60,000 nt of DNA, taken from the NCBI RefSeq assembly GCF_910592395.1, contig NC_088308.1, positions 5,024,001 through 5,084,000 of the forward strand, given 5' to 3'. Shown in pieces: positions 17,501 through 28,331 of the stretch. The DNA comes from Lineus longissimus (Eukaryota; Nemertea; Pilidiophora; Heteronemertea; Lineidae). The position numbers and the translations under genes are program-made. The first letter of the stretch is position 1. Each line of letters begins with the position of its first letter. The notes under the pieces were generated by a model, which worked only from the letters and a program-made list of their open reading frames with translations, did not search any database and was not told the DNA's origin.

Positions 17501-20273
17501 AATGTAGATAATTACAAAACTACCACTGAATTCACATTAAAATATATTGTTTCTGCCGACTGTACTGGAATTACACGTATTGCCAAAAAATGTCATCAGT
17601 GTTGTCTTGTGTTTTAGCTCATCACTAGAGGAGGTGGAGAACTTTGACTGTTACTTTAGTTTGCTCCGACAGGACAAGCCAGCCAAGCAAGTGGTTGATT
17701 GCAGCCCTGATGTCGTCTGTATGCGAGAATATGTGGTGTGCTTCCTTTCGAATCAGGATGGAGGATTGGAACTGTATCTTTTAGAACTTAAAATCTCTGT
17801 CTGAGCATGAATGAAAAATATGCTACAGGTTTTTTATTCGAATGGCAGAAAAAATTTTAAATACATGATCACTCCTATGGCCCTGTGATTACAAGTTAAC
17901 TTGTCAGCCATGCTGATATTTTCCAATTTGAAGGCGAGAGATTCAGTATAATACCCTTGAATTGTGTGTCTCCTACATAGCTCTTCCTTTCTTGCTCTCT
18001 TAACAGTAGTGAGGCTTTTGTCTATGATCACTCTCTTATATACTTCACCTTAACTGTGTCCAGATTTCGACCAGAACTTGATAAATACAGCGAGAACTTA
18101 ATACCTTTACTGACTAATGAGGTAGGGAAGTTTAAATATTGAGATGATATAGACAATATTTGGGCAAGTTGAACTGTAGAAGGAAACGGGGCAACCCGGA
18201 GGAAGCCTACGGTGTCGAAGAGAGTCCCCCTCTCTATCACATGTGTATCCCTGGACTGACCGGGAATCGAACCCGAGACCTCAGAGGTGACAGGCACCGA
18301 TGTTACCATCGCGTCACTTCAACAGCCCTGGATATTTTGTCACAAAATCTGCTGACCAGAGTGCTGGTTTAAAGTTGTCAGTGGTGTGCATTGGCAAAAA
18401 TTGCTTAATTCCAATTTATCATGTTTATAACCCAACCTTTCACTTTTCCAGCTGACCAACCTCGACACCACAATCAAAGATTATCTAACGAATTGGCATG
18501 CCGAAGCAGTTCAGTATATCTGTCGGTCTGTCACGGCCTTGGCTGACAATATACAGTATATAATACATGCAGTAAGTAAAGAGTTTGTTTTTGAGAATCT
18601 GTTTTAAGATGCGGTTCATCCATAGTCAAATACAGTTCTCAAGCCATGAATGCTTAACATCAGTTAAACCCTTTTGGTATCAAAATTCAGTCATGTAAGG
18701 ACAAACCTTTGTTTCCCAATTCCATTCCCAATTCATTTTAACAAAATGTTCACATAGATTATGTTCCTCATTCCTGTACATTGCGAGTACATTCATGTAC
18801 ATTCCCATACATCTATCATGTTCTTTTCTTCAGGCCCTGATGGGTGAAAGTGATGAGTTTATTGATCAAGAATACAAGGACGATCTCGTCAAAGATGTGC
18901 ACAGGTTTGTGACAGTTTTCCTGTAATTCAAATTTCAGACTTCAACGTAGAATGGATTTGAATCACCCACTGAAGATGAATCCAAAGCAGCAAAGTTTTT
19001 CGAATATCTGGTGTGTTGCACAAGGAACAATATCTACAACTTTAATAATAATGTCATATTTCAGGAAGCCTATGTCTCTAAGTGTCTCTTCGTATCACAG
19101 ATAGATTGGCCTCATATTATTTACCATGATGTAACATCAGGTGGTGTCATGGACCAATCTCCCCGGCATTAAAGTTCCGCCTTTTCTAGGTTCTTCGACT
19201 GCTGCAACTTATTCGAATCTGACAACCAATCTAACAGTAAAACCAGCAGCCTCACCAACTCATTTGACTCTCTACTCGTGGACGTCTCTGCTGAAGTGAA
19301 CATGGAGAAATCTCAGTCACAAGCACACACCAAGCCAGTGTCACCAGAGATACTGGCAAAAACAAACTCACACTGTTCAGAATTGAATGGTGGATTGTCA
19401 AACAAGGGTAGGTGTCCTGCTGGAATTTTCAGAAGATTTCTTTTGCATATTCTTGGTTTCAATAATGTGAAATTTTGCTTGTAAATTGGTGAAGTCATGA
19501 TTTCCACACTCTGATTGCTGTGTTACATCAACAATTATTTCTAATGTTCAGTCAATATCGTTCATTTCAGGAACAAATAAGTTTTGTGAAGATTGGGCCA
19601 AATCAATGCAAGAACAAGTTGACAATAATCCTGTTCATTTGAAACAGATTATAGAGAATCATAAATTAAGGGTAAGATTGTTTTTTGTTTCATAAGGTCT
19701 TCTCATAGAAGGTTATTTGTATTGCAATGAAGAAAAGAAAACTTTTACTCTAGATGGTTGGCATGGTCAAGTATTTTTTGGGGTGTCGGATTCATAATTG
19801 GGCAGCATGGGTTCAATACCCAGCACTGAAACAATACTCTCAACCCTTGGCAAGATATTTTACTTTCAAAAACCTGGTACTAAATGCCAGGGCGATCAAA
19901 AGACCCCCATCAGCAGACAACAGCTTTTGATGACCCCTCTAAGACAAATATGGAATAACTATCTGAGGAAAATTGACAATTATATTTTTAAGTCTGGGGA
20001 CAACTTGAAAAATATGTTTATCTGTCAATCAGTTGGTATTTCTTTCTGCAGGTCATCCAAGATATGAACCACCTGAAGAGGCTTCTTCGGCAGGCAGAAT
20101 CGGACCATTACGCCTTATTCAGGGCGTTCATTTTCCTGAAGACGTCAAATAACGGACCAATCCTTCTGCACCACGCCATGTTCGGGGAGCACACGCTTCA
20201 TACGCCCGAGGCCACCAATGTTCTCACCTCCCTCAGTCAATACATAGAAGAGGATCAGACAGTGTTCAGCTGA
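14513..20273 (+). CDS. C17orf75: C17orf75 (Njmu-R1) homologue, WDR11/FAM91A1-complex protein (11 exons, complete)
   Basis: Exons: 14513-14634, 15004-15099, 15870-15917, 17144-17269, 17618-17773, 18064-18121, 18452-18571, 18834-18904, 19190-19407, 19571-19671, 20052-20273. Phases agree throughout, giving 445 aa against about 396 in human. Recognition rests on blocks shared with human Njmu-R1: EYVVCFL (168-174), GLELFRPELDKY (180-191), NKFCEDW (341-347) and LLRQAESDHYALF (383-395). The N-terminus and a Ser/Asn-rich segment at about 275-338 are diverged and explain the extra length. The human protein is reported with WDR11 and FAM91A1, a complex that works with TBC1D23 in capturing endosome-derived vesicles at trans-Golgi golgins; the same role here is inferred. 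No membrane segment or enzymatic motif is seen. The exon ending at 17773 uses an unusual donor, GTATCT, but it gives exactly the conserved GLELFR junction. Confidence 0.92.
18180..18329 (-). mobile_element. tRNA-derived SINE in C17orf75 intron 6
   Basis: On the minus strand the element starts GGGCTGTTGAAGTGACG and has a GATGGTAACATCGGTGCC stretch in A-box position. It continues with the B-box GGTTCGATTCC (complement near 18263-18273), then a body beginning GTGATAGAGAGGGG. The body also holds a GTAGGCTTCCTCCGGGTTG block. The head-plus-body layout and the related copy at 30515-30768 identify a SINE family. It lies opposite to its host gene and is not in the mRNA. Confidence 0.75.
19754..19960 (+). 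mobile_element. tRNA-derived SINE of a second family in C17orf75 intron 10
   Basis: Head: TGGTCAAG near 19765, then GGTGTCGGATTCATAAT, then the B-box GGGTTCAATACCC (19809-19821). This is followed by CCCTTGGCAAGATATTTTAC, a body start commonly seen in invertebrate tRNA-headed SINEs. The 3' end is not sharply defined. The element is in the same orientation as C17orf75 and inside the intron 19672-20051. Confidence 0.65.
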
Positions 20274-22255
20274 CCACTACCAATGGCAGATATGATGATA
20301 AGTGACTAGACTATCAGAAGCCAATGCGGGATGGGATTGTTTTGGGATTACTGCAATAATGATACTGCATGTATTGTCTATTTCATAAGAAAATGGCACT
20401 CGGCTTTTTGGTGATTTCACACAAAAAATGCAGCAGGGGGACAAACTTAAATTCTGAAGTATCTATCGATGCTTACTTTACTAGAATTAAAAAAAATGTG
20501 ACCAGGAATGAATTATTTGAAGCAAAATATTGGCAACTTTTTCCAGCCATTTTAGGATTTTTTGCCAGCAGCCATTTTCTCTTAAAATGGACTATAGGAC
20601 AAAGCTACAAGGACTTATCCTCATGAGGTGGCTTGACATCACTTTTGGTCATTTTGAGAAGCGCAGTGAGGGTTGCTTGTCTGCTTCTAATCTAAATATT
20701 CCACTCCATAGAAAATCTAATAATGCTAAAAAGATTTTCCAGATGAGAGATATTTCTATTTGTGTCTGTATACATGTAGGTACATTTCAGGGATTTCCAA
20801 AAGCGGAATGTGCAGTTTGTTGCAGTGTTGTTATCGAATCAAAATGTCCGAGGCCCAATTCAAGGGTTATTTCCATTCGTCTTTGCTTTTGGAAATGGGT
20901 GAATGGTTTGGAGTGATCTGTTAAAATTCTCCAAAGGTGACTCTGATGATTACCTTTTGGGGTGAGCAGAGACGGTAATATTGAATCAGTGGGTGACCGT
21001 GGATGTTTCCACCGTAGAAATGTGATCCCAATGTGATTGTAGATTCCTCAACTTCATATAATAATAACATAGCAGTATTTTATGGTTGCTATGTAACTGC
21101 TTATGATGCATGTTAATTATTTGTTTTGTGCATGATTATTTCTGTACAATAAAACTTTCATCATATCAGATTCACATCAACTAGGTCTCGTGGTTCTCCA
21201 CTTTGTCAGGCACATACAAATTCATTTTTTTCATTTTGGCACATACATGTAGGCAAAAAAGTTAGCACCAGATAGATTTACAGATTGGTAGCGGGTACAG
21301 AGGGTACCCGGAAAAATTTTGCTGCCAACCTGGACAAAATTGAAATGAAGTCAGAAATGTGTCAAAATATAGTCAAGACACTCAGCAGCCAAAGATATTT
21401 GGGGTGGAGGAACTGGAATATTTCATATAATGGACAAATCCGAGTCCAACATGTCCATGTTCCAAGTCTGTTTGTGATGTGCTTGACAAGTTTGGAATGA
21501 AACAGACAAAATTGCTGATCCAGTCGTGTTTGATATGTGGAAGTTTACTGTATGCAAGCTACTGTTGTACTTCGTTCGTCGGTCATCAGCTCGTGTGGCT
21601 ATCTAATGCTTGGAGCTTTAAAAGGGTTTAACTTCTTCATTCAATTGGTTTTGGCAAAAGCCTTCAAATCTCTTCTTCATCTTTGGTCTATTTGGAAGGC
21701 AGTAAACTTGCCAGTTTGATACTTATTTTTAATTGATGCTCAAAACTGCCCTATTCTTCATCAATACATTAAATCTTATGCTCAATAGGTAATAGTGCCA
21801 CATGTAACAAATAAACTATTTCCATTTCCTGTACAATCTTCAAGCCTTGTTCAAGGTGTCACTCACTAAGGTTTTCAACACTAGGTATTGTGTCCTTACA
21901 AAATTTGAATGCTGCTGCTCTGCGATGTAATCATAAACCTTCTGATCCTGTCTATCATGAGAAAAATTAGAAATTGGACAAATTTCCAGTTGTGAGGCCT
22001 TGAAAGCAAGTTCTTATCTCGTTTTAGACTGTATGTGGAAAGTTGTTCTATGTTATGAAATTGACTGTACATGAATGTAAATAGGATGTATAAATAAAGT
22101 AATATAGATTTAAAACAAAAAATTTTGTCACTTGATGATTTCCTTGAGCCTATATATGTAGCACATGAATTACAAAACGGCCTAACTCCATATTTCCATA
22201 CTCCCCTGATCCCCCCTCTCTATCAAGACCCCTCCCAATCAGGTGTCTGGCAATA
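20274..22255 (+). other. C17orf75 3' UTR and following AT-rich spacer
   Basis: About 0.9 kb of non-coding sequence runs from the stop codon to an AATAAA at 21148-21153. Beyond that is AT-rich sequence with a further AATAAA at about 22093-22098 that could serve as a distal site. No conserved protein is visible on either strand. Confidence 0.55.
21148..21153 (+). terminator. Polyadenylation signal AATAAA for C17orf75
   Basis: It is the first canonical hexamer after the stop codon, about 875 bp downstream, followed by T- and GT-rich sequence. That suits a cleavage site near 21165-21180. Confidence 0.6.
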
Positions 22256-22258
22256 CTC

Positions 22259-22900
22259 GTATGCAGTCCTGCTAGTTCCCTTATGACACCTCTTGCAAGA
22301 CGCCTCCTGATACTACTCTGGCAGTATCTCACAGTGCACTTGAAGACAGGCCCAACCTGGCCATTGAGACAACTCAAGTAGCCTACTTGAAGCCGCTCAT
22401 GCACTTGGAGTGTATCATGTACCTGGGACACCAACATGTTCTGACACTGTCTCTTGCAAGATCCCTCCAGAAACAGTCGGTAGTATCTCACAGTGCACTT
22501 GAAGACAGGCCCAACCTGGCCATTGAGACACCTCAAGTAGCCTACTTCAAGCCGCTCATGCACCTGGAGTGTATCATGTACCTGGGACACCAACATGTTC
22601 TGACTCTGTCTCTTGCAAGATCCCTCCAGAAACAGTCGGTAGTATCTCTCAGTGCACTTGAATACAGGCCCAACCTGACCATTGAGACAACTCAAGTAGC
22701 CTACTTGAAACAGCTCATGCACCTGAAGTGTATCATGTACCTGGGACACCAACATGTTCTGACACTGTCTCTTGAAAGACCCCTCCAGAAACAGTCTTTG
22801 GCAATATCTCACAGTGCAGTTGAAGACAGGCCAAACCTGGCCATTGCAACAACTCATGTAGCCTACTTGAAGGAGCTCATTTACCTAAAGTATGTCATGT
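22259..22900. repeat. 159-bp tandem repeat, about four copies, open on both strands
   Basis: Full units are 22324-22482, 22483-22641 and 22642-22803 (the last has a 3-bp insertion, 162 bp). A partial degenerate copy precedes (from about 22259) and a diverged partial copy follows (22804 to about 22895). Units 1 and 2 differ at only four bases, so expansion is recent. The period is a multiple of three, and one frame stays open on each strand: minus-strand 22857-22150 (235 codons) and a plus-strand frame up to 22983. Neither translation resembles a protein I know. A unit near 160 bp recalls the core repeats of Helentron-associated elements and satellites in bivalves, but that link is only a suggestion. 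Confidence 0.85.
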
Positions 22901-22982
22901 ACCTGGTTCTGGATACATGTCATGTACCTGGGACAACATCGGGACCCTCTGGCCTTAGTAAACCTTATTATTGGACGAGATA

Positions 22983-23955
22983 ATAGAACAACTCTGACCA
23001 ATCTTTGCCAGCTGGTTATCCGATCAGGACTGATGATCATATTAGTTGTCGATACCAACATTCTCCAATAAAAGGTCACCATAAGGTGTTGGCGACTACA
23101 GGACAGAAATGGAGCAGCAACTTCTGCCAGCTGGTTATCTGACCATGATGGCTTTCGAATTCACAACCTAAAAACAGCAATGTCCTCTTCATACGTTATG
23201 GTACCAGAAGGCAGACAGGATAGACGATGGAACAACCAACCTCTGCCGGCTGGTGATCTGATAGTGTTGGCAGAACTGTGAACGATGAGAATGGCCTTTC
23301 GTGGTGTCTCCGCTAAGGTTGTGCCTGTCCCTTCATTCAGACAGATTGTTACATGGCCATAGTGTATAAGGACCTGCTGATCTAAAGTGCTGTTCCACAT
23401 AAATGTATAAAACACATGAAAAGCAGGACCTCTCTCCCGAGACATGCAACCGAGTGTCGGATTCAGTTTCAGGAAAGAAGAGAGTCATAAATATTCCCAG
23501 CTGTTCCCAACCGTATTCTGATGTACGTCTTTACTACCCAGGTACGGACAGGTTTTGGGTACATCCCCTGGCCCTTCAGTATTGGCTGAGACATGCCATA
23601 CGGACAGATGCACGTTCTTTAAGAGAAAAGACAAAAGAATCCCGAAGGCATTTGAACTTTAGTGTTGTATCCCATTTCTACCCAAGTGAGGGAAGGGGAG
23701 TGATGGGGCAACCAATCTGTGCCAGCTGGTTATATGATGATGTTAGTTATCGGTAGCACAACCTAAAAATGCCAAGGTTCTCCAATGAAAAGTTACCATT
23801 ATTAGGTGTTGGCAACCACACTCCACAGGAAAGATGATGAAACAATCAACCTCCATCAACTGGTTATCTGATCATGTTCGTTGTCGGTGGTACAACCTAA
23901 TAATGCCACGGTTCTCTAATGACAAGTTACCATGAGGCGTTGGAGGCTACAGGGT
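22983..23955. repeat. Dispersed minisatellite, about 118-135 bp units
   Basis: Units open with a motif like CAACC.CTGCCAGCTGGTTATCTGA. They start near 22983, 23106, 23225, 23698 and 23833. Most then contain a block like TTGTCGGTAGCACAACCTAA and a block like GTTCTCCAATGAAAAGTTAC, ending in GGTGTTGGC.ACTACAGG. Units 2 and 3 are more diverged in their second half, and unrelated sequence separates units 3 and 4. The array directly abuts the 159-bp repeat. Confidence 0.75.
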
Positions 23956-24249
23956 TGTACCAAACCCCTACTCTTGCCTGGGTTGGTATGGGTACAGTAT
24001 AACCCGTTGGAGTGAGTTAAGAAAAATACTGGTGCCTTTCCTCTCATACTGGTGCCTTTCCTCTCATGAAACTGAATCAGCCCCTCTGTGACATGTTTCG
24101 TCCTTCTAATCGAAAGGTAGTGGGTCCTGCGTCTTAATCTATAAAAGGCACCTTTCTAAGGTGAAGCAGCACTTAGGTCAGCTGGTCTTTATCACATCCC
24201 CATGCCACAATCTGATTGAATGAAGAAACAGTGAACCATAGTGGGTACA

Positions 24250-24345
24250 CCACGATAGGCCATTCTCATCATTCTCGCAGCAGTTGGGCCTCCGACAACC
24301 ATCAAGATCTGATAATCATCTGGCGGAGGTTGGTTGTTCCATCGT
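24250..24345 (-). repeat. Inverted copy of the minisatellite unit
   Basis: Its reverse complement reads CGATGGAACAACCAACCTCC, then GATTATCAGATC, then GATGAGAATGGCCTATCGTGG. It matches 23225-23304 over both ends. The two form an inverted pair enclosing about 945 bp, including two direct minisatellite units. This could be one composite non-autonomous element or a later inversion. Confidence 0.65.
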
Positions 24346-24359
24346 GTTAGAAATGTCTC

Positions 24360-25250
24360 AGATGTTTGTTACACTCCGGACGCAGTGGACCGGCTTCGCG
24401 CTGTCGCCCGGTTGACTTATGGAGAAGTAATTAAGAACGAGCGCCATTCGTGGCAAACATAGTCAATTTTTTGGATGGATAAGGCCGAGGCTTTTCATGA
24501 AAGACATTGTCACAACCAACTATTAGTCCCGCTATTCATTGATGAAAGACGGTGAACAAATGGTATAAGACACTCTCAAGTTTTTTTCGGAATATCCTGA
24601 ATTCGGAAAGGTAACAGAGAAAAATTACCAGGGAAAGAAATTTGATTTAGGGTCTAAGTAATACAATTTAATTGCCACCGAAAAATTGCTCCGCCAGTTT
24701 GCCCCCTCCGCCTGATGATAATGACGTCACCCGATCACCCGTAATCACACGATCGTTTGCCCTCCGGTGCGGCGGTGTTATCCGTTTAATTATCTGATTT
24801 CACCTCTATTTCGTGCATAAAGATTTCTTTTGGTTGGTAAGTTCATAGATTAGGTATCTTAGCTCATCCATATTCCGATGTTTTTGCGTTATCGGGGCAA
24901 TGATAAAGGAATTTTGTGCGGTTGTAAAAAAATTTGATGTCGGCGTTCCGGCCGCACGTGCGCGGCGATTTTTTTTCATAAAAAAATATACGATTCTGTG
25001 TTCTATGATACTCAGCAAAGTGCCGGAGCCATGTATTCTTGTTCTGTGTGTAATTTTGCATCTGGTAAATTGAATTAAGTGGAGATTTTTACCGTTTTTG
25101 AGGTTGAAAATCATGTTGAAACTGACCAGTCCAGTGCGGTTTCGGCGTCCATTCTAAATGCACTGGAAGCACGTGTTTGCTGTGTGCATAAACAACATAC
25201 ATTGACTGTGTGGATGTGAGACATTTGATTTCGCGGGAACCAACATGCTC
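24360..25250. promoter_or_regulatory. CpG-richer block with a perfect CRE (TGACGTCA), no gene attached
   Basis: This block has visibly more CpG than its AT-rich neighbours. It contains the palindromic CREB/ATF site TGACGTCA at 24722-24729 and an E-box CACGTG in a GC-rich context near 24955. No conserved coding exon was found beside it. It may be an enhancer, the promoter of a non-coding transcript, or part of an old mobile element. Confidence 0.35.
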
Positions 25251-25314
25251 AATTTCATGAGGCGACAGTAGTGCTATCTAGCGGTAGAAAGTGGAACTGA
25301 GAGTTTGGGACAAA

Positions 25315-25430
25315 GATTTCAGTTTCATTTCCTGCCATGAGACAGCGCCACTGTCGCCTAAGCCAATTTTGGAAGATGATTTCAGTTTTAATTTCTGCCG
25401 CGAGACAAGGCCACTGTCGCCTAAGCCAAT
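25315..25430. repeat. 63-bp tandem duplication
   Basis: GATTTCAGTTT begins at 25315 and again at 25378. Both copies share GAGACA and a CCACTGTCGCCTAAGCCAAT block, with several substitutions between them. The period is a multiple of three and a 92-codon frame (25291-25569) runs through it, but nothing else supports a gene. Confidence 0.7.
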
Positions 25431-25659
25431 CTCACACTGGTTTTCATGCCAGTATCAAACAAACCAAGGGAATTTGATCGAGATAATGACTTGCTTTAGT
25501 TGTCAAAACAGGTTCAGCACAGCCACAAGCCATCTTCCCACAAAAACGACAGTAGATATGATTCTCTGATGGGAATTCTGCCATCACTGAACTTTGAAGT
25601 GGTCACCATAGAGCAATCAGCACACAAAACATAAAGATCAGATATAAAGTTGAAAATTT

Positions 25660-25665
25660 TTTATT
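25660..25665 (-). terminator. Polyadenylation signal AATAAA for l(2)gl
   Basis: TTTATT on the plus strand is AATAAA on the minus strand. It is the most distal clear hexamer before the repeat-rich spacer. That it is the main site is inferred. Confidence 0.4.
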
Positions 25666-26227
25666 AGGCGTTGTTCACATATAAACATTATTGGAAGTTC
25701 CAATAAAAAGCCACCAAGACAGCTATAAAAGACCAGAAATTTGACCCCAGTTATATAGGTAACAGCACAGAAAACTATACATCGATTTGAGAGCACGTTT
25801 TATAGTGGATTAGACTCATTCAGCTTCTACGTGCAGCAGACGACAGGATCGAAGACGTCTGCTTTTAAAATTTCATTGAAAATATGTTATCAAATATTGC
25901 TATATTGTCATCGAAGAGTTAAAACTAATGACAGACATGCATCTCGAGATCTTATTCATGAAAAGTGCTAAGGATGGCTCTAGTCTCATAACTTCAATAG
26001 ACCAAATCCAGTTCACAACCTTTCTCTTGAAATTGTTACACACCATGTTAGCAACAGAGAGGAAGTTTATCTTGAACTCTTGGCTGTTCTTTCACAACAA
26101 ATGTTTCCAACGATTCGTGAAAACTTTGAAACGATATATAATGTTTTGGAATGAAACTCAAGCAAATGCAGTGCAATCTCATTACTGAATACAATGACTG
26201 GGGGTATTACACATATTGCTGCTCATA

Positions 26228-26305
26228 CAGGTGCGCTGGCCCTATTCCGAGACTGGGTGTGTCTCCTACAGGTCCAGCGGCCCTACTGAGTCTGGGTGTG
26301 TCTAA
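26228..26305. repeat. 41-bp tandem duplication in the l(2)gl 3' UTR
   Basis: CAGGT..(G/C)(C/G)..GGCCCTA begins at 26228 and at 26269, each copy ending CTGGGTGTGTCT. The copies differ by several substitutions and a 2-bp gap. Confidence 0.7.
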
Positions 26306-28331
26306 GTTGGCAAAGTGAATGTAATATTAGTTACGTATGATGCTGTGAATACAGATACACTGACAATTACATGATATGATATTACATACATTAATATTTC
26401 TTCGTCTTCATAATCTATAGTCCACAATTATACAACACAAACCATGGATATCTAGTCATCTACTAACCCATTTCTGGATCGGACAGCGCAAAGACGGCTT
26501 CATAACACTTTAAAGCCTTAAGTTGTCCAGCCACCACATCGTTATACTTAATTCTACATAACAAAGCTTAGAAAGCCATCGGTAACTAACTATAAAAACT
26601 ATACAATATTATAATCAATAAGCTTCACAGAGAAACAAGATATTACTGTTAACCTGCCAAATTTTTGTGTTGCTTCATTTTTGCCATTCACAAAAACACT
26701 TTCACAATTTTTATTTTGACGGGTTTAGAAATTTCTTCTAGCGTTTCGATCAGCTTCGCAAATTTACATTACTCGTAAAATCTGCGAAAACAAAAAGCCC
26801 GGAAAAATTTGGCTGTTTTCAGTTTCTCATCTTCCTCGCTTGCTATTAAAGTGACTAAATACAAAAATCAGACATCCCGACTTACTACTACTGTATTTTA
26901 TATTAAGTTTCAGTTGTTTCTTTACCAAAAGTGTAAGCCCGGAAAAATAAGCTAGGAAGCGTAGAAATCTGGTTTACAATAACTGTAAGTGTATACTTGC
27001 ACAAAATTGTCAATCATCACAAAATACCCCACTGTAGTCTTGATAAAAAACTAAGAAAAAATTGACTGCATCATGTATCCACTGGACCAAAGGATCGTCC
27101 TTTCTGGAAAGCCCCAAAGAAAAGATTTCTAAAAAGAAACAATGCATATTACAGATTTCTTCTTATCACTTGCTGTCACAGTAAGCAAACAACAATATCT
27201 ATATAGTAATATATAATTTCATATTCGACAGCACAATTACTTCTAAATGAAATAGCTTTTGTCTGCACAAAAATTCATGTAAGAAAGCATAGACATAGTA
27301 CATCGAATCATCATGCGTTTACACTGTATACAGTAGTGTTTTCTCGGGTTATTTTTTTAATCAGTTCAACATGCAGTTGCTATAAGAACGTTATACATGC
27401 ATTTAGCCCAGTTAGGACCAAGGTTCAATTCTTGGGGAATTGCAGGAGAGAAAATCTTGCGGGAGAAGTTCTCAAATTCGATGATGCAGGTACAACGCTA
27501 CCAAATGTAAAACCACTGTCAAAGTCACCATAACATGAAAAGACCTTGTTCTGGGGTTTAGATTTACATTATTAGGTATAAAGTACCCCGTGATTTTTGT
27601 TAAGAAATTGACCTCGGCCCCTTATGGGTTAATTCTAAACTTGAAGCATAATTTAGCAAGATGACAATAAAATATTTGGTGTATAATAGCCACCTTTATC
27701 CCTAAAATGCTTCGCTTCTGGCGATACACAGAAAACAATATCAAACCCCGGTAAACTAAGCTAAGAGATAAGCTATTCAAGACATGCATATTCATTGAGT
27801 ATATGCCGACAAAAGATCACAAAGACCTTCCTAAAATCTCAAATTGGGTCATCAACAATTTCTCACAACTGCATCCACGCCATTCCTGCGGGCATTACAC
27901 GGAAGGTGACCAGTCTACTACTAGATTGCCTAAGCGCGTGTTTGGACCACATACTATCCAAATACTGCTATGCCTCAAAGCTTGAATTACACACGAGAAA
28001 ATGCAAAGGCAGTGCCTAAATGCCCTACGACGGCTCTAACTGTCCCAAATAAACCCATATGACCAGAACGTGGAATAAATGGACAGATTTTAGCATTCAC
28101 AATATGGTCATTATCCAATTCGTCCATAAAGTAATACAACTCTAATAATTACTTCCATTCATAATCATAATTATCCATTTAAACTAAATTTGTACATGAT
28201 CAGGACACAGACATGCTGTGTGAACTTTCATCATCTTTATACGTGTGATCCAACTTAACGCTTGCACAGTCCCACCTGGTGAGTTCATCTTTAACCAACG
28301 GCGACTGCATATGAATACAACGACGGATGAC

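Larger units (their letters stand above)
25645..28331 (-). other. l(2)gl 3' UTR (2.7 kb)
   Basis: It runs from the l(2)gl stop codon to the AATAAA at 25665-25660 on the minus strand. It is AT-rich with no conserved coding frame. Other minus-strand AATAAA hexamers occur inside it (for example near 26712), so shorter 3' ends are possible. It contains one 41-bp tandem duplication (26228-26305). Confidence 0.5.

Noticed and set aside
22150-22857. 235-codon frame as a real repeat-protein gene
   Set aside because: The opposite strand is equally open, differences between units do not favour one frame clearly, and no splice or promoter evidence is seen. Kept as a repeat, with the coding idea listed as a test.
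24806-25114. 102-codon minus-strand frame in the CpG-rich block
   Set aside because: Low-complexity translation rich in Asn, Lys and Phe, with no domain; the AT-rich part explains the composition.
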